From: Pseudomonadota bacterium
Lineage (GTDB): Bacteria > Verrucomicrobiota > Verrucomicrobiia > Limisphaerales > SXTU01
DNA length: 43,470 nucleotides
NCBI GenBank assembly: GCA_009922615.1
Contig: RFVF01000038.1
Location: forward strand, 1-43,470
Direction: 5' to 3'
The notes under the pieces are model-generated. The model searched no databases and was not told the origin of the DNA. It saw only the letters and a list, made by a program, of their open reading frames with translations. Each line of letters starts with the position of its first letter. The first letter of the stretch is position 1. This document shows, piece after piece, positions 1 through 12,570 of this stretch. A program made the position numbers and the translations under genes.

Positions 1-81
1 GCCCGCCACGTCCGCTGAAACCGTGAACGCAACACTCCACAACAAGGCCAGCAGCCATCGGAGTTCGGACGTGTGTTTCAT
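1..81 (-). CDS. N-terminal fragment of a secreted protein (clipped by window edge)
   Basis: An ATG at 81 on the minus strand opens a frame that stays open to the window edge (27 codons). The residues read as a classic Sec signal peptide: a charged start (MKHTSELRW), a hydrophobic core (LLALLWSVAFTV) and a small-residue cleavage zone (SADVAG). Everything downstream is outside the window, so no function can be given. It would be divergent from the OmpA-like gene at 199, and the 117 bases between them would hold both promoters. There is no strong Shine-Dalgarno sequence, so the call depends on the signal-peptide pattern alone. Confidence 0.5.
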   Translation of the reverse strand, partial: MKHTSELRWLLALLWSVAFTVSADVAG

Positions 82-198
82 GTTCAAGCAATGTCTGCTG
101 GCTTCAACACCGGACAGGCTACGTGGTTGCGGGCGCGCTGGCAATACGGCGAATCACTTCCCGCTTGCCCGGCCGGACGCGTCCAGTAGCTTGCGCCC

Positions 199-948
199 AT
201 GCCGAAGAGCACCTGGATCGTTCCATCGATTCTCTCCGCCCTCCTGCTGCTGGGCGGATTGGGCTGGACCGCGTGGAAGCGCGGAGCTGACCTGGCCGCC
301 GCGCAGTCCGCTTTGGAAGAAGCCCGCAAGGCTGCGGAACTGAACGCCGCTCAAGCCCTCGCCTTGAAGGCTGACCTCGACACCGCCAAAGCCGAGACCG
401 TCGAGCTGAACGAAAAGCTCGCTGCCGCCGAGAAGGAAATGCAGACCGCCTCCAAATCCAAGAACACGCTCGAAGAGGAAATGCGCGCGGCACTGCAATC
501 GAAAGACATCACGATCTCGCAACTGCAAGGCAAGCTCACCGTCAACATCCTCGACCACGTGCTCTTCGATTCCGGCGAAGCCGCCGTAAAGTCCGAGGGC
601 CAGGAAATCCTGCGCCGTCTTGCCGCCGTGCTGGCCGCGCACACCAACCGCGCCATCCACGTCATCGGCCACACCGACAACGTGACCATCCGCGCGTCAG
701 CCCGCAGTCGTTTCCCGAGCAACTGGGAGCTGTCCACTGCACGCGCGACGGCGGCGGTGCGCTTCCTGCACGAGCAAGCTGGCGTGAACCCCAAGCAACT
801 CGGCGCGTTGGGCTATGGTGAATTCCATCCCGTCGCAGACAACGCCACCCCCGAGGGCCGTGCCAAGAACCGCCGCATTGCCGTCGTGATTTTGCCGGAA
901 GAACTGGCGGCGACGACTTCCGCGCCCGCGCCACAGCCCGCACCCTGA
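199..948 (+). CDS. OmpA/MotB-family peptidoglycan-binding membrane protein
   Basis: The 249-residue protein has one N-terminal membrane helix (about residues 8-26) and an Ala/Glu/Lys-rich coiled coil (about 30-110). A C-terminal OmpA-like domain (about 112-235) follows, with the family signature HTDN, then NWELSTARA, GYGEF and NRRI near the end. OmpA domains bind the diaminopimelate of peptidoglycan, so this is probably an inner-membrane-anchored protein reaching the cell wall. The layout resembles MotB or the OmpA-like partners of flagellar and gliding systems. No motA-like gene is adjacent, so a motor role is not supported. It ends facing the glutamate dehydrogenase gene, with a long inverted repeat between them. 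Confidence 0.88.
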   Translation: MPKSTWIVPSILSALLLLGGLGWTAWKRGADLAAAQSALEEARKAAELNAAQALALKADLDTAKAETVELNEKLAAAEKEMQTASKSKNTLEEEMRAALQSKDITISQLQGKLTVNILDHVLFDSGEAAVKSEGQEILRRLAAVLAAHTNRAIHVIGHTDNVTIRASARSRFPSNWELSTARATAAVRFLHEQAGVNPKQLGALGYGEFHPVADNATPEGRAKNRRIAVVILPEELAATTSAPAPQPAP

Positions 949-961
949 CGGGATTTTTATC

Positions 962-1041
962 AGGAAGGCTGGAAAGCAGGAATGGACGCGCCGCACACGC
1001 GTTCCACTTTACTCTGCCAATTCCTGCTCTCCTGCCTTCCT
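962..1041. terminator. Imperfect inverted repeat between convergent genes
   Basis: Arms at 962-985 and 1017-1041 can pair over about 24 bases with two mismatches and one bulge, around a 31-base loop. They lie exactly between the stop codons of the convergent OmpA-like and glutamate dehydrogenase genes. This fits a bidirectional terminator or mRNA 3' end. The 13-base core ATTCCTGCTCTCC (1020-1032) recurs exactly at 28214-28226, so the element may belong to an interspersed repeat family. No U-tract is obvious. Confidence 0.45.
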
Positions 1042-2297
1042 TATGGAAAAAGCCCGCGCAGTTTCTTCGCCTCGCGCACGCGGTTGACGCCCAGCGAGAG
1101 CGCGGCCATACGCATCGAGATTTTCTGCTTCCGACTCAACGTCAGCGTCTGGTTGAAAGCGCTCTCCAGCAGCCGGAACAGCTTATCGGTGATCTCCGTC
1201 TCGGTCCAAAAAAAGCTCTGCAAGTCCTGCACCCACTCGAAGTAGCTCACGACCACGCCACCCGCGTTGCAGAGGATGTCCGGAATAATGAAGACGTCCG
1301 GGCGCTGATCCAGCACGAGATCGGCCTCGGGCGTAGTCGGGCCGTTCGCGCCCTCGGCGAGAATGCGGCACTGGATGCGATGCACGTTGGCCGCCGTGAT
1401 CTGGCGCTCCATCGCGGCGGGCACAAGGATGTCGCAGGGCGTCGTGAGCAACTGCTCGTTGATGATACTTTCGCCTTCGGGGAAATTGGCCACGGTTCGG
1501 GTGCGGGTGACGTGCTCCTGCAATTTCACCAAGTCCAGTCCACCCGCGTTGAACGTGCCGCCCAACGCATCGCTCACCGCGATGATCTTCACGCCGTAGC
1601 GCGCGAGCGAGAACGCCGTGACGGAACCCACGTTGCCAAAGCCCTGCACCGCTGCGGTCGCCTGGCTCGCGTTCAGCCCGATCGTATCCATCGCGCGGCT
1701 GATGAGATACCCCACGCCGCGGCCTGTCGCCTCGCGGCGCCCGAGCGAGCCGCCGATGGCCACGGGTTTGCCCGTGACGACGGCTGGCGTTGCGTGTCCG
1801 GCGTGGACGGAATAGGTGTCCATCATCCACGCCATGACCTGCTCGTTGGTGCCCAGATCCGGGGCCGGAATGTCCACTTGCGGTCCGATGAAAGGGATGA
1901 GTTCCTGCGTGAACCGCCGCGTGAGCCGCTCCAATTCGCCGGCGGACATATGCCCTGGGTCACACGCCACGCCGCCTTTCGCGCCGCCGTAGGGCAAGTT
2001 CATCAACGCGCATTTCCAACTCATCCACATCGCGAGCGCGGCGACCTCGCCCAGCGTCATGTCCGGGTGATAGCGCATGCCGCCCTTGGTCGGGCCGAGC
2101 GTGAGATGGTGCTGCACACGATAGCCGGCAAAGACTTCCACCTTCCCGTCGTCCCGCCGCACAGGCACGGCGACGGTGAGCGCACGCTTGGGATACTTCA
2201 ACCGATCCCGGTCATTCGCGGGAATGTCCAGGCGGTCCGCCACCAAATCGAACTGCTGGCAAGCCATGTGAAACGTGGGGTGGTCGTAAACGTGCAT
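1041..2297 (-). CDS. gdhA: Glu/Leu/Phe/Val-type glutamate dehydrogenase
   Basis: The 418-residue protein matches the hexameric glutamate dehydrogenase family in length and motifs. The substrate-binding lysine lies in GPTKGGMRY (K71), the catalytic lysine in PYGGAKGGV (K107), and the active-site aspartate in DIPAPDLGT. The nucleotide-binding Rossmann motif is GFGNVGS at about residue 218. It interconverts glutamate with 2-oxoglutarate and ammonia in the cytoplasm. Cofactor preference cannot be read with confidence. The ATG at 2297 gives a normal N-terminus. The gene stands alone, convergent with the OmpA-like gene and divergent from a DUF1501 gene. Confidence 0.93.
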   Translation of the reverse strand: MHVYDHPTFHMACQQFDLVADRLDIPANDRDRLKYPKRALTVAVPVRRDDGKVEVFAGYRVQHHLTLGPTKGGMRYHPDMTLGEVAALAMWMSWKCALMNLPYGGAKGGVACDPGHMSAGELERLTRRFTQELIPFIGPQVDIPAPDLGTNEQVMAWMMDTYSVHAGHATPAVVTGKPVAIGGSLGRREATGRGVGYLISRAMDTIGLNASQATAAVQGFGNVGSVTAFSLARYGVKIIAVSDALGGTFNAGGLDLVKLQEHVTRTRTVANFPEGESIINEQLLTTPCDILVPAAMERQITAANVHRIQCRILAEGANGPTTPEADLVLDQRPDVFIIPDILCNAGGVVVSYFEWVQDLQSFFWTETEITDKLFRLLESAFNQTLTLSRKQKISMRMAALSLGVNRVREAKKLRGLFP

Positions 2298-2453
2298 GGC
2301 GGAAAGTTGAATCCGCCGGGGCTAGCGAGGCAAGGGAAGTAATCGATTTCTTCTAGCAGGTCGGGCCAGAATCGCTTCCAGTGCCCACGTTGCCCCACAC
2401 CTGTTTGAAGCCCGATGCCGAGGGAAGAGTCGGTTGATCGGTGACAAATTGAA

Positions 2454-3851
2454 ATGAACCGCGACGCATCACCCATTTCTCGCCGGCAGATGCTGCTGCG
2501 AACCAGCGCTGGCTTCGGCATGGTCGGCCTGTCCGGCCTGCTCGGCACTCCGGCTTTCGCGGAAGGCACGTCCCGCCAAACGCATTTCCCACCCAAGGCC
2601 AAGCGGGTAATCTTCCTGTTTCTCAACGGCGGGCCGTCGCACGTGGACACGTTCGACCCGAAGCCGGCGCTCAAGACGAACGAGGGCAAGCAGCCAACCG
2701 GCAACCTTTACAAAAACTACAAGGGCACCGGTTTCATGCCGTCCCCACTGGCTTTCGCAAAGCATGGCCGCAGCGGCATCGAAGTAAGTGAATCTCTCCC
2801 CCATCTTGCCAGCGTGATCGACGACTGCTGCGTCATCCGCTCCATGCACACAGACGTGCCCAACCACGAGCCAGCGCTCCTGATGATGAACACCGGCAAC
2901 CTCCAGCCCATCCGGCCAGCGATGGGTTCCTGGTTGCTCTACGGACTGGGCTCCGAGAACGAAAACCTGCCCGGCTATGTGGTGTTGCGGCCCTCGCCCA
3001 AAATCGTCGTTGGCCCGGCCTTGTGGAGCAACAGCTTCCTCCCAGCCGAGTATCAGGCCACCAGCGTCGTCACGGAAAACATGCAGATAGAAAAGCTGGT
3101 GGCGAACATCAAGAACGCGAAACTCTCGGCCACGGAACAACGCGAGCAACTCGACTTGCTCGGCACACTGAACAAGCTGCATCTCAAGGCGCGCGGCAAC
3201 GACGCCGAGCTGGATGGCCAGATCAAGGCGATGGAAACCGCCTTTGCGATGCAGAAGCGGGCGATGCAGACGTTCGACATCAGCCGTGAGCCGGCTTACG
3301 TCCGCGAGATGTATGGCGAGACTGCGTTCGCACGTTCCTGCCTGCTCGCCCGGCGGTTCGTCGAGGATGGCGTGCGCTTCGTTTCGATTTACTACACGAG
3401 TGGCGGCAGCAATCAGCCGTGGGACACGCACTCTAATCACGATGACGGCCACAAGCGACTCTGCCTCGACGCCGACAAGGCCGCCGCCGCGCTCATTCGC
3501 GACCTGAAAAGCCGCGGCATGCTCGACGACACCCTGGTCATTTTCGGCGGCGAATTCGGCCGCACGCCTTACGCGCAAGTGCAGGAAAAGGCCAAGCACG
3601 GGCGCGACCATCATCACACGGCGTTCTCCTACCTGCTCGCCGGCGGCGGCGTGAAAGGCGGGATGGCTTACGGCACGAGCGATGAGGTCGGGATGCACGC
3701 GCAGGAAAATCCCGTCCATGTCCACGACCTGCACGCGACCATTCTTCATCTGCTCGGACTCGATCACGAGAAGCTCACGTATCGCTACTCCGGACGAGAC
3801 TTCCGGTTGACGGATATTTACGGGAACGTCGTGCGCGACATCATCGCGTAA
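2454..3851 (+). CDS. DUF1501 protein, Tat-exported (orphan copy)
   Basis: This is a 465-residue member of DUF1501, a family abundant in Planctomycetes and Verrucomicrobia and related in fold to the alkaline phosphatase/sulfatase group. A twin-arginine signal ([14 protein letters not shown], residues 9-22) is followed by a hydrophobic stretch. Family marks are [41 protein letters not shown], and the C-terminal block [13 protein letters not shown]1501 genes usually pair with a DUF1549/DUF1553 gene, but none is adjacent here. The true substrate is unknown. It is the first of four paralogues in the window, and the closest matches to its C-terminal block are the other three. Confidence 0.92.
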   Translation: MNRDASPISRRQMLLRTSAGFGMVGLSGLLGTPAFAEGTSRQTHFPPKAKRVIFLFLNGGPSHVDTFDPKPALKTNEGKQPTGNLYKNYKGTGFMPSPLAFAKHGRSGIEVSESLPHLASVIDDCCVIRSMHTDVPNHEPALLMMNTGNLQPIRPAMGSWLLYGLGSENENLPGYVVLRPSPKIVVGPALWSNSFLPAEYQATSVVTENMQIEKLVANIKNAKLSATEQREQLDLLGTLNKLHLKARGNDAELDGQIKAMETAFAMQKRAMQTFDISREPAYVREMYGETAFARSCLLARRFVEDGVRFVSIYYTSGGSNQPWDTHSNHDDGHKRLCLDADKAAAALIRDLKSRGMLDDTLVIFGGEFGRTPYAQVQEKAKHGRDHHHTAFSYLLAGGGVKGGMAYGTSDEVGMHAQENPVHVHDLHATILHLLGLDHEKLTYRYSGRDFRLTDIYGNVVRDIIA

Positions 3852-3925
3852 AAACCGACGCGCCCTGCCAGATCGCGGAAAGCCCGGCTTGCGGTCGAAC
3901 GCCCCCCTTCGTTAGCTTCGCGCGG

Positions 3926-4276
3926 ATGTCTCAAGACTTTGCCCCCAAACTGTTCGTCGAGTTTCTCCAGATTGCCGATGCGCCAGATGCACCTGCCGCG
4001 GGGCCGGGCAATGTCGCCGTGGTGCACTATACCGGTTGGCTGACGAACGGGACCAAGTTCGACAGCTCCGTGGACCGCGGCGAGCCCTTCTCCTTCACCG
4101 TGGGCATGAACGAAGTCATCGGTGGCTGGGATGTCGCCGTGGGCCGGATGCGCGTCGGCGACAAGGTGAAGCTGACCATCCCTCCCGAGCTGGGCTACGG
4201 CGAAGGCGGTTATCCCGGGGCCATCCCGCCCAACGCGACGCTGATCTTCGAGATCGAGTTGCTTCAGGTGCAGTAA
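3926..4276 (+). CDS. FKBP-type peptidyl-prolyl cis-trans isomerase
   Basis: The 116-residue single-domain FKBP has the core motifs [16 protein letters not shown], the active-site loop [15 protein letters not shown], and [29 protein letters not shown]. These are the hydrophobic pocket residues of catalytically competent FKBPs. It speeds folding by isomerising X-Pro bonds. There is no signal peptide, so it is probably cytoplasmic. It is convergent with metH, with only about 20 bases between the stop codons. Confidence 0.92.
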   Translation: MSQDFAPKLFVEFLQIADAPDAPAAGPGNVAVVHYTGWLTNGTKFDSSVDRGEPFSFTVGMNEVIGGWDVAVGRMRVGDKVKLTIPPELGYGEGGYPGAIPPNATLIFEIELLQVQ

Positions 4277-4297
4277 AGCAAGCCCGGTCGCAAAGCA

Positions 4298-8134
<3,837 letters not shown>

Positions 8135-8212
8135 AATTCAGAAGAAACGTTCGCGCAGTGTGCGGGTTGGCAGGGGAAACTCAAGGCTAGGGACCAAATT
8201 GGGTCATCAAAT

Positions 8213-8288
8213 CCGTGGCCGCGTTCGCGAGAAAGCGGGTGATGAAACTTCTGAAGACTCACCCACGCTCTCACGAGCGTGACCACGG
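8213..8288 (-). ncRNA. Candidate structured leader RNA upstream of metH
   Basis: On the minus strand, 76 bases just after the IscU-like stop codon can form a multi-branched fold. The closing stem pairs CCGTGG (8288-8283) with CCACGG (8218-8213). The first hairpin is CACGCTC-GTGA-GAGCGTG (8281-8264), a 7-bp stem with a GNRA tetraloop. The second stem is GGTGA...TCACC, with an inner CTTC/GAAG pairing. A short CGC/GCG hairpin can follow. The fold sits about 80 bases before the metH start. I recognise no SAM, SAH or cobalamin riboswitch consensus. It may instead be only a terminator for the upstream gene, since high-GC sequence forms chance stems easily. Confidence 0.3.
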
Positions 8289-8291
8289 CGG

Positions 8292-8786
8292 TCAGGGCTT
8301 CAGGAACACCACTTTCACGCCGGACTTCTTCTGCTCTGGCTTGTTAAACGCGTCCATCAATGTCGGCGGCGCAGCGGCTGGCTGGGCGACCGGAGCGGGC
8401 GCAGCGGCGTTGCCCACCGGCGCGAGCGCCTCGCGCAGCGCGCCTTCGACCAGCGAAGTGCAATGCACCTTCGTCGGTGGCAGCGGGCCGAGATCCTTGG
8501 CGAACTCTTCGCCGCGCATGGCGAGCGCTTCGGCGGCGGTTTTGCCTTTGATGAGTTCCATCGCGAGACTGGCGGCGGCGATGGCCGTCTCGCAGCCGAA
8601 GGACTGGAAGCTGGCGCGATCAATGACCTTGCGCCCGCCCTCCTCCTTGAACTTCACCCACACGCGGAGCATGTCGCCGCAATCGGCGTTGCCCACGGTG
8701 CCGATGGCGTCGGCGTTGGGGAGTTCGCCCATGTTCTCCGGGTTCGCCATCGCGGCGGTGACGCGTTGTTGAAAGTCGTTTTCCAT
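8292..8786 (-). CDS. IscU/NifU-like iron-sulphur cluster scaffold
   Basis: The first 120 of 164 residues match the IscU/NifU N-terminal scaffold fold. The three cluster-ligand cysteines are present: C36 (GNADCGD, with the usual following Asp), C65 (SFGCETAIA) and C109 (KVHCTSLVEGAL). The protein would assemble Fe-S clusters from sulphur delivered by a cysteine desulfurase. No iscS or nifS gene is in the window. After the domain comes an Ala/Pro-rich linker (about 121-142) and a short lysine-containing tail, an extension that standard IscU (about 128 residues) lacks. The gene lies upstream of metH on the same strand. Confidence 0.87.
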   Translation of the reverse strand: MENDFQQRVTAAMANPENMGELPNADAIGTVGNADCGDMLRVWVKFKEEGGRKVIDRASFQSFGCETAIAAASLAMELIKGKTAAEALAMRGEEFAKDLGPLPPTKVHCTSLVEGALREALAPVGNAAAPAPVAQPAAAPPTLMDAFNKPEQKKSGVKVVFLKP

Positions 8787-8827
8787 TTCGCAAACAGCCT
8801 AACTGCCATTATCGCCAAAGCGCAGGC

Positions 8828-10180
8828 CTAAAATTCCCAATGCAAACGCGCGCCGACGATGGGCACCGGACCGCGGTCGCGGTTGTAGGCGGGATTCGTG
8901 ACAAACTGGAAGTCCAGCATCGCGTGCGTGCGCCACGGCAGGCGCGCGTCGTAATACACCTCCGTTAAAATCTCCGGCGCGTAGTTCAAGCCGCCATCGC
9001 CGACGGTGATGCCTGTGCCGCCGACCGCGAGAAAGCGCCGGTGATCGAGCGAGATGCCATTCACCACACCCGCGACGCCGAGCGTGTCCTCGGCGCGGCC
9101 CCACGCGCGGCCTTTCAAGCTCAGGCCCGCCGAGACGGTGCGATCCACATCGGTGAACATCCAAGTCTGGTTCTGCCCGTCATTCCAGCCAACGCGCAGA
9201 AACCCGCCGAGGTCGGGCACGATTTCTTGTTCCGCATTCAGCCCGAAACCAAATTTCTTCCGCCAAGCGCGCGTCGCCAGAATGTTTCCGCCCAGTGCGG
9301 GATTCGCGACGGTTTCCGCGTAGCTGCCCATTTGCGACTGCGTGAGAAAGGTGAGCCAACGCACGGCGCCGGGCCGATCTGCGAGCGTGTGGCGGTGCTC
9401 CAACTCAAACACGGTGGACCACGAGCGCGTGAAGGATTTGTCCATCGAGGTGCCATTCGCGTAGCGCGGCACGAGGAAGGTGCCGGCACGGGCGGCCCAA
9501 TCAGACTCGTTCCATTCCACAGCCGCGCCTGACGTGTAGCCGAGCGCATCGGCCGGGAAATCCCACGCGCCATTGGCCATGAGCGACCAGTTGAGGAATT
9601 GAGTGCGCGGATCGTTCGCGTAGGCGTTGCGGTCGAAGATGTCCTTCGCGCTGAGTTTGCCGACGGTGAAGGTGAGGCGGGAGCTGTCCCGCGTGCCGGC
9701 GAGTTGTTGCGCGTCATCTGCCACGGTTTCCTGCTCTCCACCGAGGCCGATGGTCTGGCGCAGAAAAACGCGGGAGAAAGAGACATTGGGAATCTGTGCG
9801 CCAAGGCGGAACGCCTCGCCATTGGGAAAACCCGCCGCGCCGGTCACGTCACTCAGACCGTAGCCTTGCCACATCATGCCATCCACGTAGAACTCCGCCC
9901 CGCGCCACAAACGCCGGCCCAACATCAAATCCAGCGAGACTGTCCGCTTGAACTCCATTTGGTTGTGCAGACTGTTCGGCCCGGACACCGGCGCGGGGAA
10001 CGTCGAGTGGGCTTGACCGACGAAGGTGGATTGCGCGTGGAAATTCCAATCCACCGTGACCGGGGCGTTGAGGACTGCGGATTTATTTGGCTCGCTGACT
10101 GCGATTGGCTCCGCAGCAGGGAGCGCACCGGCTTGTGTCAGGCTAAACAGCAGCGCCGATATGGGGACTGGTTTCAACAT
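8828..10180 (-). CDS. OprB-type carbohydrate-selective porin
   Basis: The protein has an N-terminal Sec signal (cleavage near ALPAA). The rest is rich in alternating aromatic and polar beta-strands, typical of an outer-membrane barrel. Its C-terminus ends in Phe (GARLHWEF), the usual barrel-assembly signal. Features such as VYYDARLPWRTHAMLDFQ and PAYNRDRGPVPIVGARLH match the C-terminal half of OprB-family porins. It would allow sugars or other small solutes across the outer membrane. I chose the ATG at 10180. A GTG at 10198 would add six residues before the signal peptide. It lies just upstream of the IscU-like gene, with no obvious functional link. Confidence 0.82.
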   Translation of the reverse strand: MLKPVPISALLFSLTQAGALPAAEPIAVSEPNKSAVLNAPVTVDWNFHAQSTFVGQAHSTFPAPVSGPNSLHNQMEFKRTVSLDLMLGRRLWRGAEFYVDGMMWQGYGLSDVTGAAGFPNGEAFRLGAQIPNVSFSRVFLRQTIGLGGEQETVADDAQQLAGTRDSSRLTFTVGKLSAKDIFDRNAYANDPRTQFLNWSLMANGAWDFPADALGYTSGAAVEWNESDWAARAGTFLVPRYANGTSMDKSFTRSWSTVFELEHRHTLADRPGAVRWLTFLTQSQMGSYAETVANPALGGNILATRAWRKKFGFGLNAEQEIVPDLGGFLRVGWNDGQNQTWMFTDVDRTVSAGLSLKGRAWGRAEDTLGVAGVVNGISLDHRRFLAVGGTGITVGDGGLNYAPEILTEVYYDARLPWRTHAMLDFQFVTNPAYNRDRGPVPIVGARLHWEF

Positions 10181-10269
10181 GTCACTTATATTTTCCACGA
10201 GGACTTGCGGCGAATGCGCTGAGTAACGATGGGGTGAACCTACCTTTCCGGATCGGCCGGAAGTGAAAT

Positions 10270-10818
10270 TTACTCCACCCGATACCTCGGCACCGTTGCA
10301 TCCACCTCCTGCGCCCAGGCGTCGATGCCGCCGCGCAGATACTTGGCCCCCGTAAAACCGTGGCCGGCGAAGTAGGCGGCGGCGTCGAGACTCGCGGAGC
10401 CGTCGTGGTCGTAGAAGACCAGCAGCGCGTCACGCGGAGCGCTGCCCATGAGCGATTGCACCAGCTCTTGATTCACGAACTCCGCGCCGTCGAGGTGGAT
10501 GGCGTCCCATTCCTCGCGGGTGCGGATATCCAGCAGGCGCACCGGCTCGCCGCGCGCGCGGCGGTCGGCGAGTTCGCGGGGCGTGATTTCAATTTGCCGG
10601 TCCTGCTCGTGGCTGGCCTGGATGTGCGCGATGACCTCGGCGACGGGCAGGTTGCCGTTGCGCTCGCAGAGTTGGCTGAGCATCTCCGTCGGCTGGAAGC
10701 CGCAGCTCGAACAGCCGCCGAGGTGATACTTGCGGAAGAGCGCCCGACGCGCGCCGGGGTAGGCGGCGAGCACGTCCTGCATAGTCGTCTGTGGAGAAAG
10801 GGAGTTGGTCACAGTCAC
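10270..10818 (-). CDS. Rhodanese-like protein with N-terminal CxxC domain; catalytic Cys absent
   Basis: Residues 10-75 resemble the small DUF1858-type domain, with C36-x-x-C39 (GGCSSCGF) and C51. Residues about 85-180 form a rhodanese fold (LLDIRTREEWDAIHLDGAEFVN and the closing YLRGGIDAWAQEVD). The active-site loop that normally reads C-x-x-G-x-R/S is here FYDHDGSAS, with Asp where the persulphide cysteine belongs. The rhodanese domain is therefore probably non-catalytic, perhaps a binding module. The GTG at 10818 is the longest start, and an ATG at 10782 is also possible. Confidence 0.82.
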   Translation of the reverse strand: MTVTNSLSPQTTMQDVLAAYPGARRALFRKYHLGGCSSCGFQPTEMLSQLCERNGNLPVAEVIAHIQASHEQDRQIEITPRELADRRARGEPVRLLDIRTREEWDAIHLDGAEFVNQELVQSLMGSAPRDALLVFYDHDGSASLDAAAYFAGHGFTGAKYLRGGIDAWAQEVDATVPRYRVE

Positions 10819-10830
10819 GGAGGAGCCTAG

Positions 10831-10990
10831 CCACAGATCCGATACAGATGAAACACGGATTTCCGAAGTGATTAGTTATGAGTAATCAACGGGGCTTGTA
10901 GCGGAGGCGACCGACTGACAACTAATCACAAATACTCTCCGGTCTTTCAGTCAGAGACTCCTCACGTCGTCTCCTACGAGCAAAGGCAGG
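10831..10990. repeat. Composite intergenic repeat block
   Basis: The gap between the rhodanese-like and PTS genes has no ORF but holds several repeat-like pieces. A CCACAGAT...AAACACGGAT piece (10831-10860) recurs in inverted form at 28252-28272 and in related form at 20053-20081. A perfect 10-base inverted pair, GTGATTAGTT (10868-10877) and AACTAATCAC (10920-10929), is similar to the sequences around the DMP19 gene at 15912 and 16538. These look like interspersed non-coding elements rather than promoters. Confidence 0.5.
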
Positions 10991-10991
10991 G

Positions 10992-11459
10992 CTACCTCTT
11001 CGGCGCTTGGTCGGCGATGGTCGTGAACATCGCGTCGGCGTCTGGGGCGGCTTCGAGGGCGGCGCGAAAATCTTTGTTGTGAAGCATCTTGGCGATGTTC
11101 GCGAGCGTGTGCAGGTGCTTTTGGAACTGTCCCTGCGGGACGAGGAAGAGCATGACGAGCTTCACCGGCTGGTTGTCGAGCGCGTCGAAGTTGATGCCTT
11201 TGCTGCTGCGACCGAAGGCGCCAATCACTTCCGGGATGAGGTCGGTGCTCGCGTGCGGGATGCCGATTCCAAAGCCGATGCCGGTGCTCATGGAATTCTC
11301 GCGCTTGCGCACGACGGCGGCGATGGCTTCACGGTTCTCGGGCTTGATCTTGCCGCAGTGGACGAGGAGGTCGAGCAGCTCATCAATAGCCTGCCAGCGG
11401 TCGGAAGCCTTGAGGTCGGCGACGATCTGCTCTTTCCGAAGAATGTCCGCGAGAGTCAT
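10992..11459 (-). CDS. PTS IIA (Ntr/fructose-type) domain protein
   Basis: Starting at the ATG at 11459, the product is a compact 155-residue EIIA domain, the standard size. The phosphorylated histidine is H69 in GIGIPHAST, and the region VKLVMLFLVPQGQFQKHLHTLANIA is typical of PtsN-like proteins. The frame is open 56 codons further upstream, but that extension is Arg/Pro-rich with no family similarity, so I excluded it. PtsN-type proteins act as phosphorylation-dependent regulators of nitrogen and potassium metabolism rather than as sugar carriers. No EI, HPr, EIIB or EIIC gene is nearby, which supports a regulatory role. Confidence 0.88.
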   Translation of the reverse strand: MTLADILRKEQIVADLKASDRWQAIDELLDLLVHCGKIKPENREAIAAVVRKRENSMSTGIGFGIGIPHASTDLIPEVIGAFGRSSKGINFDALDNQPVKLVMLFLVPQGQFQKHLHTLANIAKMLHNKDFRAALEAAPDADAMFTTIADQAPKR

Positions 11460-11630
11460 GCGAGAAAAACCGGAGGCCATTTCGCCGGAAGGTCTGCGGT
11501 GATTCAAGAACGAATTCCGCTCGGGCAACGATTTGTTTGCCGGATCACCGCCCGCAGCCGCGCGGCCTGACCAAACTTTTCGTTTGGTGCTTCCCGGACG
11601 GCGTCCACGCATCCGGGAAACGGGCAACCA

Positions 11631-12407
11631 TCACTCGCTGGTTTTGGAGATCAGCCAGCGCGTGTCGGTGCCGGAATTGGGATCGGCCGCGTTGCGCGTC
11701 ATCGTGCGCTTGTCGGTCCACCGGTGCGTTTCGGAGTGACCATCCGCAAACGAGAGGCCGCACGAGTTGTTGTGGTAGCTCGCGGGATAATCGATGAACG
11801 TGGTCGCTGTGGGCAACGGATCGGCCACCCAGTAAACGCCGTCATTCAGGCCGGCGGGCTCCTCGTCGATGAACACGAATCGGTCCGCAGGGTTGAGCAT
11901 GCTGTCCAGCCGCGTGAACTTGGCATACGTCGAGGCCTGAATGTTCGGATAGAACTGGCCGTTATTTTGCCCGCCGATGTAGGCGTTCATGGAAACGCTG
12001 CGCACGCGGGGAATCGCCAAGGCGGGATCCACACTGCGGTCGGCGGGGCATTTGTAAATCGCGGGCGTCGTCGCATACGGCCCGATCAATCCCGCCATCA
12101 TCGCCACGTAGTTGGTGGCTTGGCCCGTCACGGACATCGAGTTGACGCCATACCACTGCTGATAGCCGGTCTGGTTGCTGTTGTAGGGGAGCTGGCTGTT
12201 GTAGTCGTCGGCGTAGAGCCGCCAGGCCAGTTGAAGCTGCCGCAGATTGTTGAGGCACTTGATGCCGTGCGCCTTCTGCTTCGCCTTGGCAAGCGCGGGC
12301 AGCAGCATCCCGGCGAGGATGGCGATGATCGCGATGACCACGAGCAATTCAATCAGCGTGAAGCCGCTGGGCCGCCGGGCCGAGGTAGCAACTGCGTGGT
12401 GTTTCAT
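11631..12407 (-). CDS. Prepilin-type protein (type II secretion pseudopilin, H-X9-DG group)
   Basis: From the ATG at 12407, a 12-residue basic leader is followed by the type IV prepilin cleavage site and helix ([29 protein letters not shown]). The body carries [21 protein letters not shown] and the C-terminal [12 protein letters not shown], the marks of the large DUF1559/H-X9-DG prepilin group expanded in Verrucomicrobia and Planctomycetes. It would be cleaved and methylated by a prepilin peptidase and placed in the inner membrane or a pseudopilus. It stands alone, as members of this group often do, so its secretion partners are elsewhere. Confidence 0.9.
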   Translation of the reverse strand: MKHHAVATSARRPSGFTLIELLVVIAIIAILAGMLLPALAKAKQKAHGIKCLNNLRQLQLAWRLYADDYNSQLPYNSNQTGYQQWYGVNSMSVTGQATNYVAMMAGLIGPYATTPAIYKCPADRSVDPALAIPRVRSVSMNAYIGGQNNGQFYPNIQASTYAKFTRLDSMLNPADRFVFIDEEPAGLNDGVYWVADPLPTATTFIDYPASYHNNSCGLSFADGHSETHRWTDKRTMTRNAADPNSGTDTRWLISKTSE

Positions 12408-12488
12408 GGAGTCGAACCGTCGCCACAACCCGGCGCGGGGTCAAGTTGCAATCAACAGGTGTGAACATCTCGCCGCCGTTCCGCCGCC

Positions 12489-12551
12489 GGAGCCAAGCCG
12501 TTAAAACGGCTCGGCTCCTCGCCGACGGACACACCGAGCTGAAGCCAGGTG
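12489..12551. repeat. Long palindrome plus second hairpin (interspersed-repeat type)
   Basis: Bases 12489-12518 form a nearly perfect hairpin: GGAGCC, a mismatched base, AGCCGT, loop TAAA, ACGGCT, a mismatched base, GGCTCC. A second, weaker hairpin follows at about 12532-12551 (CACC...GCT-GA-AGC...GGTG). The pair lies in the gap after the small membrane-protein gene and before the prepilin gene. This resembles repeats scattered in Verrucomicrobia genomes, but I see no second exact copy in the window. It may also work as a terminator. Confidence 0.55.
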
Positions 12552-12570
12552 CTAATGAGAGGAAACAGGA

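Noticed and set aside
2469..3767. Long minus-strand open frame opposite the first DUF1501 gene
   Set aside because: It mirrors a high-GC coding sequence, is rich in Arg/His/Val and has no family motif. The plus strand encodes a clear DUF1501 protein.
8135..8291. SAM-I, SAH or cobalamin riboswitch before metH
   Set aside because: None of the conserved core sequences of those classes was recognised; only unclassified stems are visible.
10861..10990. CRISPR-like repeat array in the repeat-rich gap
   Set aside because: The repeats are short, inverted and irregularly spaced, with no regular repeat-spacer pattern and no cas genes nearby.
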